Shown: positions 14,877-21,620 of the stretch, in pieces
Position numbering within the stretch: position 1 is the first letter of the stretch
Layout of the letters: every line of letters begins with the position of its first letter
Notes under the pieces: generated by a model
Database searches by the model: none
The model's input: the letters and a program-made list of their open reading frames with translations, nothing else
Told to the model about the DNA's origin: nothing
Source: a virus
DNA: 28,808 nucleotides
IMG/VR virus record: IMGVR_UViG_3300009164_000267
Coordinates: 1-28,808 of that record
Direction: 5' to 3' (one strand)
Translations under genes and position numbers: made by a program

Positions 14877-15285
14877 TAGATTTAAAAAGAAGCCAGTAGA
14901 AAAGGTTGCGGAACCGATTAAGGAAAAGAAACCTCGGAAGCCTAAAGAAAAGAAACCAGTAGTAGAATTGACTGAGAAAGAAAAAGCAACCGCGGCAGGT
15001 GAACCGTATATTCAAATTTTACGTATGGACATTGATCCTGAAAATATAAATGCAGGTGCATTTGAAATGGACTGGAATGATAAATTCATTTTGAATTTAA
15101 TTCGTGCAGGTTACAAAATGCGAGATGATGATACAGACAATTTGATTGTTGATCGGTGGTTTCAGACAATTTGTAGAAACATTGCTTTGGAAGTGTATGA
15201 GCAAGCACAAGCAGACCCAACCAATAGAGACTTGCGAGAGATTAAAACACGTGATTTGGGTAATGGGCGCACTGAAGTAAGCTAA
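14863..15285 (+). CDS. Conserved T4-like phage protein with Lys/Pro-rich N-terminus, 140 aa
   Basis: Start at ATG 14863, overlapping uvdE; the ATG at 14827 gives no family-like sequence. The N-terminus MGLFDRFKKKP could be an amphipathic anchor. A Lys/Glu/Pro-rich linker of about 35 residues follows, then a domain with GEPYIQILRMDIDPENINAG and FEMDWNDKFI, then VDRWFQTICRNIALE. I recognise this domain as a conserved hypothetical of T4-like aquatic phages. Function unknown. Confidence 0.7.
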   Translation: MGLFDRFKKKPVEKVAEPIKEKKPRKPKEKKPVVELTEKEKATAAGEPYIQILRMDIDPENINAGAFEMDWNDKFILNLIRAGYKMRDDDTDNLIVDRWFQTICRNIALEVYEQAQADPTNRDLREIKTRDLGNGRTEVS

Positions 15286-15302
15286 TAGTATTACGGTTTT
15301 GG

Positions 15303-15331
15303 TTGACACTTTACCTATTAGGGTATATAAT
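15303..15331 (+). promoter_or_regulatory. Consensus promoter for the gene at 15358
   Basis: TTGACA (15303-15308), 17-bp spacer, TATAAT (15326-15331). Expected start near 15338, so the leader is about 20 bases and has no strong ribosome binding site. Confidence 0.85.
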
Positions 15332-15357
15332 AACTTCTATTAACTTAGAAAGTTTTG

Positions 15358-16149
15358 ATGTCCGAAATATCTTTTGATTTGTTCAAACAATCCTGTGAGG
15401 ATCGTGGGTATACTGAGCGTATCTACCATGATCGGGGTGTTTGTGTATTGTATTCCAATAACGGAATCAAATGTGAAATTAAAAAGAATCACTATACAAT
15501 CGGATGGTTAGCAAGACCAGAAGATGTTGCAACCATGCGTCAACAATTCATTGATGCCGGGTTCTCTGAGAAAAAGGGCAAACGTAGTGAAGGGCGCAAG
15601 GATGAAAAAGATTTTATCAATGTACACTTTGACGGAGATGTACTTGAAAACTTTTGGGTTCTAGTTGGAATCATTGAATCCATTACAACTATTGTACGCA
15701 AGGTACGAGGTCAAGCAATTAAACCAATTGCACGTGAGGTTTCTGAACGTAATATATTTGAGAAGATTGCGAAACGTTTCAAATACTTTATTGACAGTGA
15801 AGATGGATTTGGTTTAGAAAATACTAGAGCATTACTTGAGGGTGATAGTATTGACCATTTGATCACAATCGGGGAGTCAGTCAATCGTACTAAAGAAAAT
15901 ACTTACCGTGAACATATTGTTCCATGTATCTTAATTTACAATCAAGCGGTTACAATGACTATGGAAAAACGTAGTGTTACCGAAATTGCACAAATGATTA
16001 AGAATAATTTGGCTATCGTATTGATTACTAACGAGGAAGCAGAGTTGTTAGACAATGAATTAGACTTACAAACTAGTATGCCCGAAGATTGGAAATTTGG
16101 TGATGATGTTTTTGCACGATTAAATGTTGCCCAAATTAAATTGAAATAA
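15358..16149 (+). CDS. Conserved phage protein, 263 aa
   Basis: Function unknown. ATG 15358 is preferred to the TTG one codon earlier. The N-terminal ~85 residues look like a small strand-rich domain ending in a basic GRKDEKDF stretch. The C-terminal half includes NTYREHIVPCILIYNQAVTM (181-200), EIAQMIKNNLAIVLITNEEA and MPEDWKFGDDVFARL, blocks I associate with a conserved protein of aquatic phages. The R-E-H-x-V-P-C motif recalls nuclease-like histidine motifs, but I cannot complete a known active site. It is transcribed from its own promoter between uvdE and the exonuclease, so a DNA-metabolism role is possible. Confidence 0.7.
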   Translation: MSEISFDLFKQSCEDRGYTERIYHDRGVCVLYSNNGIKCEIKKNHYTIGWLARPEDVATMRQQFIDAGFSEKKGKRSEGRKDEKDFINVHFDGDVLENFWVLVGIIESITTIVRKVRGQAIKPIAREVSERNIFEKIAKRFKYFIDSEDGFGLENTRALLEGDSIDHLITIGESVNRTKENTYREHIVPCILIYNQAVTMTMEKRSVTEIAQMIKNNLAIVLITNEEAELLDNELDLQTSMPEDWKFGDDVFARLNVAQIKLK

Positions 16150-16150
16150 C

Positions 16151-16179
16151 TTGACAAAATCTAAATATACGCATATAAT
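16151..16179 (+). promoter_or_regulatory. Consensus promoter placed for a leaderless exonuclease mRNA
   Basis: TTGACA (16151-16156), 17-bp spacer, TATAAT (16174-16179). The +1 predicted from the hexamer position is 16186, the A of the exonuclease ATG. Confidence 0.85.
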
Positions 16180-16185
16180 ACACAC

Positions 16186-17187
16186 ATGAAATACGCACTC
16201 ATAGACACAGCAAATACATTCTTCCGTGCTAGACACGTTGCAAGTCGTAACTCTACACTAGAAGAAAAAATCGGCATGGCACTTCATCTAACACTTGCTA
16301 GCGTTAATCAAGCAGTAAAACGTTATGGAATTGATCATGTTGTGTTTTGCTTAGAAGGCCGCTCATGGCGTAAGGACGTTTACGGACCTTACAAAAAGAA
16401 TCGTGTAGTTGATGCAATGTCAGTTACCGAAGAAGAAAAAGCCGAATCAGAAATGTTTTGGGATACTTACGAAAAGTTTACCACATACATACGAGAAAAA
16501 AGTAATGTCAGCGTACTCAGGCACCAACGGGCTGAGGCTGATGACTTGATTGCCCGTTTTATTCACTTACATCCAAATGACACGCATTATATTATTAGCA
16601 CTGATTCCGATTATGTTCAGCTTATTACTGATAAGGTGTTCCAGTACAATGGAGTCGCAAATGAACTTATCACCATCAACGGATATCTCAAAGACACCGG
16701 CAAACCAATACTAGACAAGAAAACTAAAGAACCTAAACTCTTAGAAGATCCTCAATATTTGCTCTTTAAGAAAATTGTACGCGGTGATGCTGGTGACAAC
16801 GTATTCACTGCATATCCCCGAGCACCCGAAAAAGGTTCTGCAAATCGTGTGGGTATTCGTGAGGCATTTGAGGATCGTGACAAGCAGGGCTTTAAATGGA
16901 ATAATTTCATGTTACAACGCTGGATAGATCACAACGGTGAAGAACAAGTAGTACGTGATTGTTATCAACGTAATAAAATGTTAATTGATTTAACTGCACA
17001 ACCTGACGAGATTAAACAATTGGTTGATGAATCAATTCGAAATGGTGTACGCACTACGACAACACCTCAAGTGGGTATTCACTTTATGAAATTCTGTGGT
17101 AAGTATGAATTGACTAAGATTAGTGAACAAGCAGAAACCTATGCACGTTGGCTTAACAGTCCTTATACAGGAGTACTTCATGGATGA
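16186..17187 (+). CDS. 5'-3' exonuclease (T4 RNase H / FEN-like)
   Basis: 333 aa; T4 RNase H is 305 aa. The family removes RNA primers and flaps at Okazaki fragments. Metal-binding acidic residues are visible in order: Asp7 in ALIDTANTFFRAR, the VVFCLEGRSWRKDVYGPYKK block (52-71), AEADDL (116-121), ISTDSDYVQL (137-146) and RGDAGDN (199-205). No ribosome binding site precedes the ATG, and the promoter places transcription start at the ATG itself, so the mRNA is probably leaderless. It may act with the ligase and polymerase also encoded here. The next gene overlaps by eight bases. Confidence 0.9.
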   Translation: MKYALIDTANTFFRARHVASRNSTLEEKIGMALHLTLASVNQAVKRYGIDHVVFCLEGRSWRKDVYGPYKKNRVVDAMSVTEEEKAESEMFWDTYEKFTTYIREKSNVSVLRHQRAEADDLIARFIHLHPNDTHYIISTDSDYVQLITDKVFQYNGVANELITINGYLKDTGKPILDKKTKEPKLLEDPQYLLFKKIVRGDAGDNVFTAYPRAPEKGSANRVGIREAFEDRDKQGFKWNNFMLQRWIDHNGEEQVVRDCYQRNKMLIDLTAQPDEIKQLVDESIRNGVRTTTTPQVGIHFMKFCGKYELTKISEQAETYARWLNSPYTGVLHG

Positions 17188-17386
17188 TAAAAAATTTAAT
17201 ATTAAAGTAGCAGGTGTCGATGAACTTGACGAACAAATGTTAGGTATGCTAATTGATACTCTTGTTGAATTTTATCAAAACAAGTTTGGATTAGATATCA
17301 CACTTGACGAACCAGAAAAACCTGTGTATGATGCAGAGAATGTAGACTTTGCAAAAGATTATTTGAAAAAATTTAGATTACAATGA
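17180..17386 (+). CDS. Small acidic protein, 68 aa
   Basis: ATG 17180 with AGGAG six bases upstream inside the exonuclease end; an upstream ATG at 17123 is less likely. Acidic and helical (VDELDEQMLGMLIDTLVEFY, then LDITLDEPEKPVYD). No family recognised; possibly a partner of the exonuclease by coupling only. Confidence 0.65.
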   Translation: MDDKKFNIKVAGVDELDEQMLGMLIDTLVEFYQNKFGLDITLDEPEKPVYDAENVDFAKDYLKKFRLQ

Positions 17387-17865
17387 GTGAAAAAATAATT
17401 TTCTATAAGAAGGTAGGTCGTAGATACGTACCCGTTTACGAATACGACCAAACAATTATGGATGCGTTTCCTAAAGGTACTCATATTGTAATGTGCTATC
17501 CCGGTGGACAAAGCAGACGTTACAACATTGACCCTGCATATGCTCCTATGATTGCGGCTGGTCGTGTTGCGGAAGATGCAATTAGTACGGCATTGATGAA
17601 AGCTAGTGATATACGTGCTGCCAATAAAGAAACAAAATTAACCGATGAGCAATTGCGTTGCTGGAAAGCATTGAACAAAGCCTTCGGAAACGAAAGACAT
17701 GCATTGCAGTGGCCCAGTGCTAGAGAGGCCTGTGAGGAAGCAGTCAAGGCAATGTCAGCGGAAGCTGAGAAACTATTAACTGTCCCAGCAGTTAGAAAAG
17801 CCTATGAACATTTTTTGTTTGTAGCAGAATTAACCAAGGATACTAAAAATGAATCTAATAGCTAA
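17383..17865 (+). CDS. Conserved phage protein, 160 aa
   Basis: ATGA junction start. The block KGTHIVMCYPGGQSRRYNID, then PAYAPMIAAGRVAEDAIS is strongly reminiscent of a conserved hypothetical present in many phages. The rest is helical and Ala-rich with QWPSAREACEEAVKAM. Soluble, no motif for catalysis. It overlaps the next gene by 17 bases. Confidence 0.7.
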   Translation: MSEKIIFYKKVGRRYVPVYEYDQTIMDAFPKGTHIVMCYPGGQSRRYNIDPAYAPMIAAGRVAEDAISTALMKASDIRAANKETKLTDEQLRCWKALNKAFGNERHALQWPSAREACEEAVKAMSAEAEKLLTVPAVRKAYEHFLFVAELTKDTKNESNS

Positions 17866-18310
17866 ACCAATTATTAAAAATCAATATTGGGTTGTCACTG
17901 ACGGTGACAAAAAAGTGGGTAATGTTATAGCTGAGGGTAGCGAATATAAAGTTAAACTTAATAACAAAACCGAACTATATAATAGTACCAAAACTATTGA
18001 AAAACTAAAACACATTGAATTTGAGAAACTTGCAAAGGTCAAACCCAAGGACAATAACCCGCCCTTTGCAGTCTTCCCAACAAGTAGGAATAAAATCTAT
18101 AACAGCGTACTAGATGTTAAACGCAAGCTACATTTATATACCACGACACCCAAAAGCAAATGTTATTATGTTGCTGGATGGTTTGCTATTAAGACAGGAG
18201 CTGAATATGTTGCTACTTTTTGCCCTAAATACATATTTGTCCAACGATATGACTATAAAGGACCGTTTAACTCTGAGTCCGAAGCAAATAATAGCATAAA
18301 TACACTATGA
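17849..18310 (+). CDS. Conserved phage protein, 153 aa
   Basis: Function unknown. The N-terminus (KPIIKNQYWVVTDGDKKVGN) resembles a small beta domain. The C-terminal block has FPTSRNKIYNSVLDVKRKLH, KSKCYYVAGWF and CPKYIFVQRYDYKGPF, a set I know from T4-like and other phages. Cysteines at the K-S-K-C and C-P-K sites might coordinate metal. It overlaps the next ATG. Confidence 0.7.
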   Translation: MNLIAKPIIKNQYWVVTDGDKKVGNVIAEGSEYKVKLNNKTELYNSTKTIEKLKHIEFEKLAKVKPKDNNPPFAVFPTSRNKIYNSVLDVKRKLHLYTTTPKSKCYYVAGWFAIKTGAEYVATFCPKYIFVQRYDYKGPFNSESEANNSINTL

Positions 18311-18495
18311 ACCAAATTAAAAAGTTTATTGATAAAATAACGGTCATAGAAGGACGTCAAGCAAGGGAAGTTGTACTTACATTAAGTGATGCCAAAGAAT
18401 TACGTGATGAAATTATGAAAATTCTATTGGATAATCGTGAGTACAATAAAGAACCCGAAACTATTAACGTAGTAATGCAAGGCGGTAAATGGTAA
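18307..18495 (+). CDS. Small conserved phage protein, 62 aa
   Basis: ATGA junction start. Helical; LTLSDAKELRDEIMKILLDN followed by a short strand end (ETINVVMQGGKW). This combination recurs in phage hypotheticals. A TAA at 18493-18495 leaves four bases to the next ATG. Confidence 0.65.
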   Translation: MNQIKKFIDKITVIEGRQAREVVLTLSDAKELRDEIMKILLDNREYNKEPETINVVMQGGKW

Positions 18496-18499
18496 ATTA

Positions 18500-18793
18500 A
18501 TGAGCAGAACACAACCCAAAGTTATATTAGAAATAACAGATAAAGTAACATACAAGTGCGACCAAATCGTAGAAGCCGCTGGTATATGGGCTGTGTTTTA
18601 TGACGGGCAACCGATCAATTTAAAGGCACAGCACGCCTACGATAGCGAAAGTGTACCTAAGTATAAAAAGACCAGTTTCAGTAATCCTGGTCATGCAAGA
18701 AACCTGTGTCGTAAATTAAACGCACAATTTAAATCAGATAAATTTAGTGTTGTGTTTATGAACAACGGCACAAAAGTTTATCCTGATGACTAA
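18500..18793 (+). CDS. Conserved phage protein, 97 aa
   Basis: Contains AVFYDGQPINLKAQHAY, VPKYKKTSFSNPGHARNLCR and KLNAQFKSDKFSVVFM, recognised as a recurring phage hypothetical with a compact alpha/beta look. No active site visible. It overlaps the following gene by eight bases. Confidence 0.7.
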   Translation: MSRTQPKVILEITDKVTYKCDQIVEAAGIWAVFYDGQPINLKAQHAYDSESVPKYKKTSFSNPGHARNLCRKLNAQFKSDKFSVVFMNNGTKVYPDD

Positions 18794-19178
18794 GCCAAAT
18801 CTCAAATATTTAATAACTGAAGCTGTATTAAAGCAGACTCCAGATAATCAATGGACCATTGACCAAGCCATGAGTAAATGGTGGATGACCATGCGTAATG
18901 AGAGTGGAATGAGATTGACCGACATGGGTGATTTGGCATTTCGGTTTGCACAGATAGAATATTATAATTATGATTTTTCTATTAAGATTGACAGTGGCTG
19001 GCATGCCTTCATCTTAGATTTAAATAAAAAAATCAAATGCCCTTACTACATAGGGGTAAATAAAACTAAAGAACATAAACAACCCTTTATACGATTCTAT
19101 GATAGCAAGGTAGCTATGATGGTTGGGTTGTATGGTGACTTGAATAGTTATTTAAAATCAATAAAGGTAAGAAAATGA
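18786..19178 (+). CDS. Conserved phage protein, 130 aa
   Basis: Begins inside the previous gene's end. WWMTMRNESGMRLTDMGDLA (32-51) looks like a winged-helix-type start, and IKCPYYIGVNKTK, then FIRFYDSKVAMMVGLYGDL recall a conserved phage protein. A DNA-binding role is a guess from the R-L-T-D-M-G helix only. ATGA overlap with the next gene. Confidence 0.65.
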   Translation: MTKPNLKYLITEAVLKQTPDNQWTIDQAMSKWWMTMRNESGMRLTDMGDLAFRFAQIEYYNYDFSIKIDSGWHAFILDLNKKIKCPYYIGVNKTKEHKQPFIRFYDSKVAMMVGLYGDLNSYLKSIKVRK

Positions 19179-19345
19179 CAGAAGAAAAGAAAAGTAAAAA
19201 CCCATTTATCAATATGGCTAACGATTCCAAAAAGAATAATATTCACCCTGGATTAGGTAAAGCGCCAAAGAAACAAGGACCAAAAGCAAATAGTAAAGGC
19301 TTTGGTGGTGCTAGTGTAGTTCGTAGAACTGGGCGCGGTGGGTAA
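19175..19345 (+). CDS. Small basic protein, 56 aa
   Basis: Real by its ATGA junction. Lys-rich and probably unstructured at the start (MTEEKKSKNPFINMAND), with a Gly/Arg end (GFGGASVVRRTGRGG). I recall similar K-G-F-G-G-x-x-V-V-R-R-x-G-R-G tails in phage proteins. The composition suggests nucleic-acid binding. Confidence 0.6.
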   Translation: MTEEKKSKNPFINMANDSKKNNIHPGLGKAPKKQGPKANSKGFGGASVVRRTGRGG

Positions 19346-19413
19346 TATACTGTCAACTAAACCACAGTCTACCGCGTTATATATATGAGTAATATTTTAT
19401 AAAGGAACTCAAC

Positions 19414-19647
19414 ATGAAACAACTTATCGCAATTATTGCAACAACATTCGCACTTACAGCATTTGCCGCAGATACAGCTACTGCACCGGCAGCACCAGCC
19501 AAAGAAGCACCAAAGAGTGAAATGAAGTTGGCTAAGAAGAAGGCTGACAAGGAGGCTGAAAAGAAAGCTGCCAACAAAAGTCCCAGTAAACCTGCTACCA
19601 AGGACACAACGAAATCTACTAAAGCTGACGCTAAACCAGCCAAGTGA
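19414..19647 (+). CDS. Secreted Ala/Lys-rich small protein
   Basis: 77 aa with a clear Sec signal peptide: MKQ start, hydrophobic LIAIIATTFALTAF, and an Ala-Phe-Ala-Ala cleavage region near residue 18. The mature part is almost entirely Ala, Lys, Pro, Ser, Thr and Glu, like periplasmic acid-shock-type or envelope proteins of proteobacteria. Such low-complexity proteins are common in betaproteobacteria, so it hints at the host group and may be host-derived. An AAAGGA site lies seven bases upstream. The 68 bases before it are AT-rich with TATATA-like sequence but no good -35 hexamer. Confidence 0.75.
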   Translation: MKQLIAIIATTFALTAFAADTATAPAAPAKEAPKSEMKLAKKKADKEAEKKAANKSPSKPATKDTTKSTKADAKPAK

Positions 19648-19849
19648 TTGCGAAGATTCTGATGACGGTCCATCCGGGCCTGATGAACTAGACCTTCATC
19701 GTGGGTTTGAACGCCCTAAAATAGTCCATATTATGGTCATCGATGATGAACCGTTATCAGATTATGTAACTGTTAGATTGGCTGTGATTAGAGCGAAGGC
19801 TCTACAAAAACACCGAGAAATATGTTATAATAAGAATTCACAAGCATAA
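19646..19849 (+). other. Open frame without a usual start (possible remnant or +1 continuation)
   Basis: After the secreted protein's stop the +1 frame stays open to TAA 19847-19849 and reads like protein: SDDGPSGPDELDLHRGFERP and then DYVTVRLAVIRAKALQKHRE. The frame is open from 19526 but the first ATG is at 19733, which has no ribosome binding site. It may be the end of a lost gene or the product of frameshifting. Confidence 0.35.
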
Positions 19850-19864
19850 ATACTTGTGCAGTTA

Positions 19865-19885
19865 TGGGTTCTGTATAAAAACCCA
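19865..19885 (+). other. Leader hairpin before the phasin-like gene
   Basis: TGGGTT (19865-19870) pairs with AACCCA (19880-19885), nine-base loop. A CATACACACAT stretch and an AGGAG site follow before ATG 19912. A CATAAATA at 19845-19852, similar to T4-like late promoters, and TATAAT at 19826-19831 lie upstream; neither is certain. Confidence 0.4.
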
Positions 19886-19911
19886 ATATCATACACACAT
19901 AGGAGAAAAAT

Positions 19912-20208
19912 ATGATTCAATCTTTCACGCACGATGCCGTTGACGCGGTGCAAAAGGGCAAACTACAATTTGTTTCAGCTTTCGTTAAACACGAAGGTCT
20001 AGCAGACACAATGACTAAGTTTGTCGAAGCCCAAACAGAATACACAAAATCAGTATTAGATACAAACATTGACACCATGTTGAATTTTGGTACACTTATT
20101 ACAAAGAAAGACTTTGTTAAGGACCTTATTTCATCATATGGATTTGACAAATTTGTTCCTACAACACCAGCTACTCCTGCTAAATCCGCAAGTAAAAAGG
20201 CCAAGTAA
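19912..20208 (+). CDS. Helical protein with phasin-like features, 98 aa
   Basis: An AGGAG site precedes the ATG. The helical body includes VDAVQKGKLQFVSAF, KFVEAQTEYTKSVLDTNIDT, then MLNFGTL. The alternation resembles phasins, the granule-coating proteins, and the end (PATPAKSASKKAK) is an Ala/Pro/Lys tail like theirs. Similarity by eye only; it could equally be a generic coiled-coil phage protein. It is followed after one base by a small membrane protein gene. Confidence 0.6.
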   Translation: MIQSFTHDAVDAVQKGKLQFVSAFVKHEGLADTMTKFVEAQTEYTKSVLDTNIDTMLNFGTLITKKDFVKDLISSYGFDKFVPTTPATPAKSASKKAK

Positions 20209-20209
20209 T

Positions 20210-20395
20210 ATGTTAATTGGTCTAATAATAATAGGGCTGGCCTATGCCGGCTATAAGATTGCAAAATCTTCAAACAATGCTACATATGGTTCTAGTTTAG
20301 AACAGTATATTACTCAACGTAATCCACAACATTCAGGTGACGTAGAACGTCTTACGGTTGAATACAACATGAAAATATCAAGAGGTGTATTATGA
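20210..20395 (+). CDS. Small protein with N-terminal membrane helix, 61 aa
   Basis: ATG 20210 right after the previous stop; an upstream in-frame ATG at 20087 lies inside that gene. Residues 2-17 (LIGLIIIGLAYAGYKI) form a membrane helix. The rest is polar and contains NPQHSGDVERLTVEYN, which recurs in small phage proteins. ATGA overlap with the next small ORF. Confidence 0.65.
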   Translation: MLIGLIIIGLAYAGYKIAKSSNNATYGSSLEQYITQRNPQHSGDVERLTVEYNMKISRGVL

Positions 20396-20475
20396 AAAAA
20401 TTTATTTTGAGCATTTTAGAAGCTATTCAGGCCATCAAAAAACATAGAAATGGTCCTGGTTTAAAGGGGCGTTAA
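20392..20475 (+). CDS. 27-residue basic peptide ORF
   Basis: ATGA junction start; begins MKKFILSILEAIQAIKKHRN. Amphipathic and basic, possibly membrane-associated. Supported only by coupling and by its exact fit before the next promoter. Confidence 0.45.
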   Translation: MKKFILSILEAIQAIKKHRNGPGLKGR

Positions 20476-20488
20476 TTTCCCAAAAGAA

Positions 20489-20517
20489 TTGATAGTGTAT
20501 CGCAATAGTGATATACT
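20489..20517 (+). promoter_or_regulatory. Promoter with a 5'-terminal hairpin in its leader
   Basis: TTGATA (20489-20494), 17-bp spacer, extended TGA-TATACT (20512-20517). Transcription would start near 20524, exactly where GTGTTC (20524-20529) pairs with GAACAC (20535-20540), so the mRNA would begin with a stem-loop. Confidence 0.75.
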
Positions 20518-20571
20518 TCAATCGTGTTCACAGGGAACACAACAGACATACACACATTAAAGGAGAAAATT

Positions 20572-20844
20572 ATGTCAAATTTTGAAACACCAAAGATACC
20601 AGAAATTAAATTTAACAAGAACGGCTACGAGATTCGCACAGATATTCTTGCTATGGCAAAGGATCTAATCAGCGATGACTTCCATGTAAAATTTTCAGGT
20701 TGGGAAATGACTGCAACACGTGATGAAAAGACAGGTCAAATTGTTACTACAGTTGGCATGCCTCAGCATCCAGGTCTAGAAAAGATTTTGGAAACTGCTG
20801 AAAAGATGTACGGTTTCGTAAATCAAGGCACTACTAAAAAGTAA
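20572..20844 (+). CDS. Conserved phage protein, 90 aa
   Basis: ATG 20572 follows AAAGGAG at a good distance; the upstream ATG at 20524 is at the predicted transcript start. FNKNGYEIRTDILAMAKDLI (19-38), then HPGLEKILETAEKMYGFV is a pattern I recognise from small abundant proteins of T4-like aquatic phages. Function unknown. It forms a one-gene unit with its own promoter, 5' hairpin and terminator, which suggests high expression. Confidence 0.75.
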   Translation: MSNFETPKIPEIKFNKNGYEIRTDILAMAKDLISDDFHVKFSGWEMTATRDEKTGQIVTTVGMPQHPGLEKILETAEKMYGFVNQGTTKK

Positions 20845-20862
20845 TACTTTTAGTTTCAAAGA

Positions 20863-20889
20863 AAGCTCCGCTAGTCGGGGCTTTTTTTT
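20863..20889 (+). terminator. Rho-independent terminator
   Basis: AAGCTCCG (20863-20870), five-base loop, CGGGGCTT (20876-20883), then a run of T to 20889. Eight-pair stem with one G-T wobble. It closes the unit of the gene at 20572. Confidence 0.9.
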
Positions 20890-20898
20890 GCCCAAAAT

Positions 20899-20927
20899 TT
20901 GACAATAAATGGGTTTAGTGCTATACT
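20899..20927 (+). promoter_or_regulatory. Repeated promoter, copy A
   Basis: TTGACA (20899-20904) and extended TGC-TATACT (20922-20927), 17-bp spacer beginning ATAAATGGGTTT, shared with copies at 21268, 21560 and 22001. Its leader (TGTATTGATT then ATTAAAGGAGCT) is nearly the same as that of copy B. Confidence 0.85.
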
Positions 20928-20956
20928 ACATGTATTGATTAATTAAAGGAGCTTGT

Positions 20957-21244
20957 ATGACAGTTGATGTTGCTATCGCCCAAGGTGTTGCTAAAGACAT
21001 GCAACAAAAACGTGAAATCCGCATGTATGGTTGCACTGAAGCCCAGATGCGTGAGGCTGTAGAGCAAAGTATTACTTTTCGTCATAGTGGTCCTGCTATG
21101 ATGGCCGCTAGTCTCATGTCCGATTGTCAGGAAATGATTGCTCACGACAACGGTGGTTCTTACGATTTCATGGTTATCGAAGATGTTCGCCAAGCACTGA
21201 ATCGTGCTAAGTGGATCCTGTTTGAATACTGTGACAAAAGGTAA
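20957..21244 (+). CDS. Conserved phage protein, 95 aa
   Basis: AAAGGAG site eight bases before the ATG. Helical; the block AVEQSITFRHSGPAMMAASL (33-52), then MSDCQEMIAHD recurs in phage hypotheticals. Single-gene unit driven by promoter copy A; probably early. No motif. Confidence 0.7.
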   Translation: MTVDVAIAQGVAKDMQQKREIRMYGCTEAQMREAVEQSITFRHSGPAMMAASLMSDCQEMIAHDNGGSYDFMVIEDVRQALNRAKWILFEYCDKR

Positions 21245-21257
21245 TACTTAATGTTAC

Positions 21258-21296
21258 ATACCCAAACTTGACAATAAATCGGTTTGGGTATATAAT
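21258..21296 (+). promoter_or_regulatory. Repeated promoter, copy B, inside a perfect inverted repeat
   Basis: TTGACA (21268-21273), 17-bp spacer, TATAAT (21291-21296). ATACCCAAAC (21258-21267) and GTTTGGGTAT (21282-21291) are perfect 10-base inverted repeats that enclose the -35 hexamer and touch the -10, a possible operator. Confidence 0.85.
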
Positions 21297-21326
21297 ACTT
21301 GTATTGATTGATTAAAGGAGCTAGTT

Positions 21327-21563
21327 ATGAAGGTAAAACTTTTTGTTACAGGTAGTCAGAATTACATGTATTTCAAAAACAAACTTCCTACTAGGCGTTG
21401 GGATTACTGTGAGACAGCCCGTACAGTGACCATCATCCCTGATCCGGTCAACGTCTACCAAGACGGTGAGTATGGTTTTGTGACAGTTTTTGGTCGTAAG
21501 ATTTTTGTCAAATGTGACGGAAGTCACTGGGAAATCGTTGGTGCTGAGAAATCCAAAACTTGA
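21327..21563 (+). CDS. Small phage protein, 78 aa
   Basis: AAAGGAG before ATG 21327. Strand-rich: KVKLFVTGSQNYMYFKNKL, TARTVTIIPDPVNVYQDGEY, then GFVTVFGRKIFVKC. No family named with confidence. Its TGA stop lies inside the -35 hexamer of promoter copy C. Confidence 0.65.
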   Translation: MKVKLFVTGSQNYMYFKNKLPTRRWDYCETARTVTIIPDPVNVYQDGEYGFVTVFGRKIFVKCDGSHWEIVGAEKSKT

Positions 21564-21588
21564 CAGTAAATGGATTTGGGTATATAAT
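21560..21588 (+). promoter_or_regulatory. Repeated promoter, copy C
   Basis: TTGACA (21560-21565), 17-bp spacer, TATAAT (21583-21588). An imperfect inverted repeat ATCCAAA / TTTGGGT flanks the -35, as in copy B. The leader resembles that of copy D. Confidence 0.85.
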
Positions 21589-21620
21589 AGAATCTTAAAC
21601 AGTCGAAACAAGGAAACAAA

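Noticed and set aside
14863-14895. N-terminal LFDRF of the gene at 14863 (and IFDFF at 23485) as clamp-binding motifs
   Set aside because: Clamp tails of this type are C-terminal; MGLFDRF-type N-termini are common amphipathic starts in unrelated proteins.
5286-19852. T4-like late promoter sequences: TATAAATA at 5286-5293, GATAAATA at 7058-7065, CATAAATA at 19845-19852
   Set aside because: The seven-base core is expected several times by chance in a sequence this AT-rich, and the first leaves no room for a leader. Only the third fits a leader, and it is mentioned there as uncertain.
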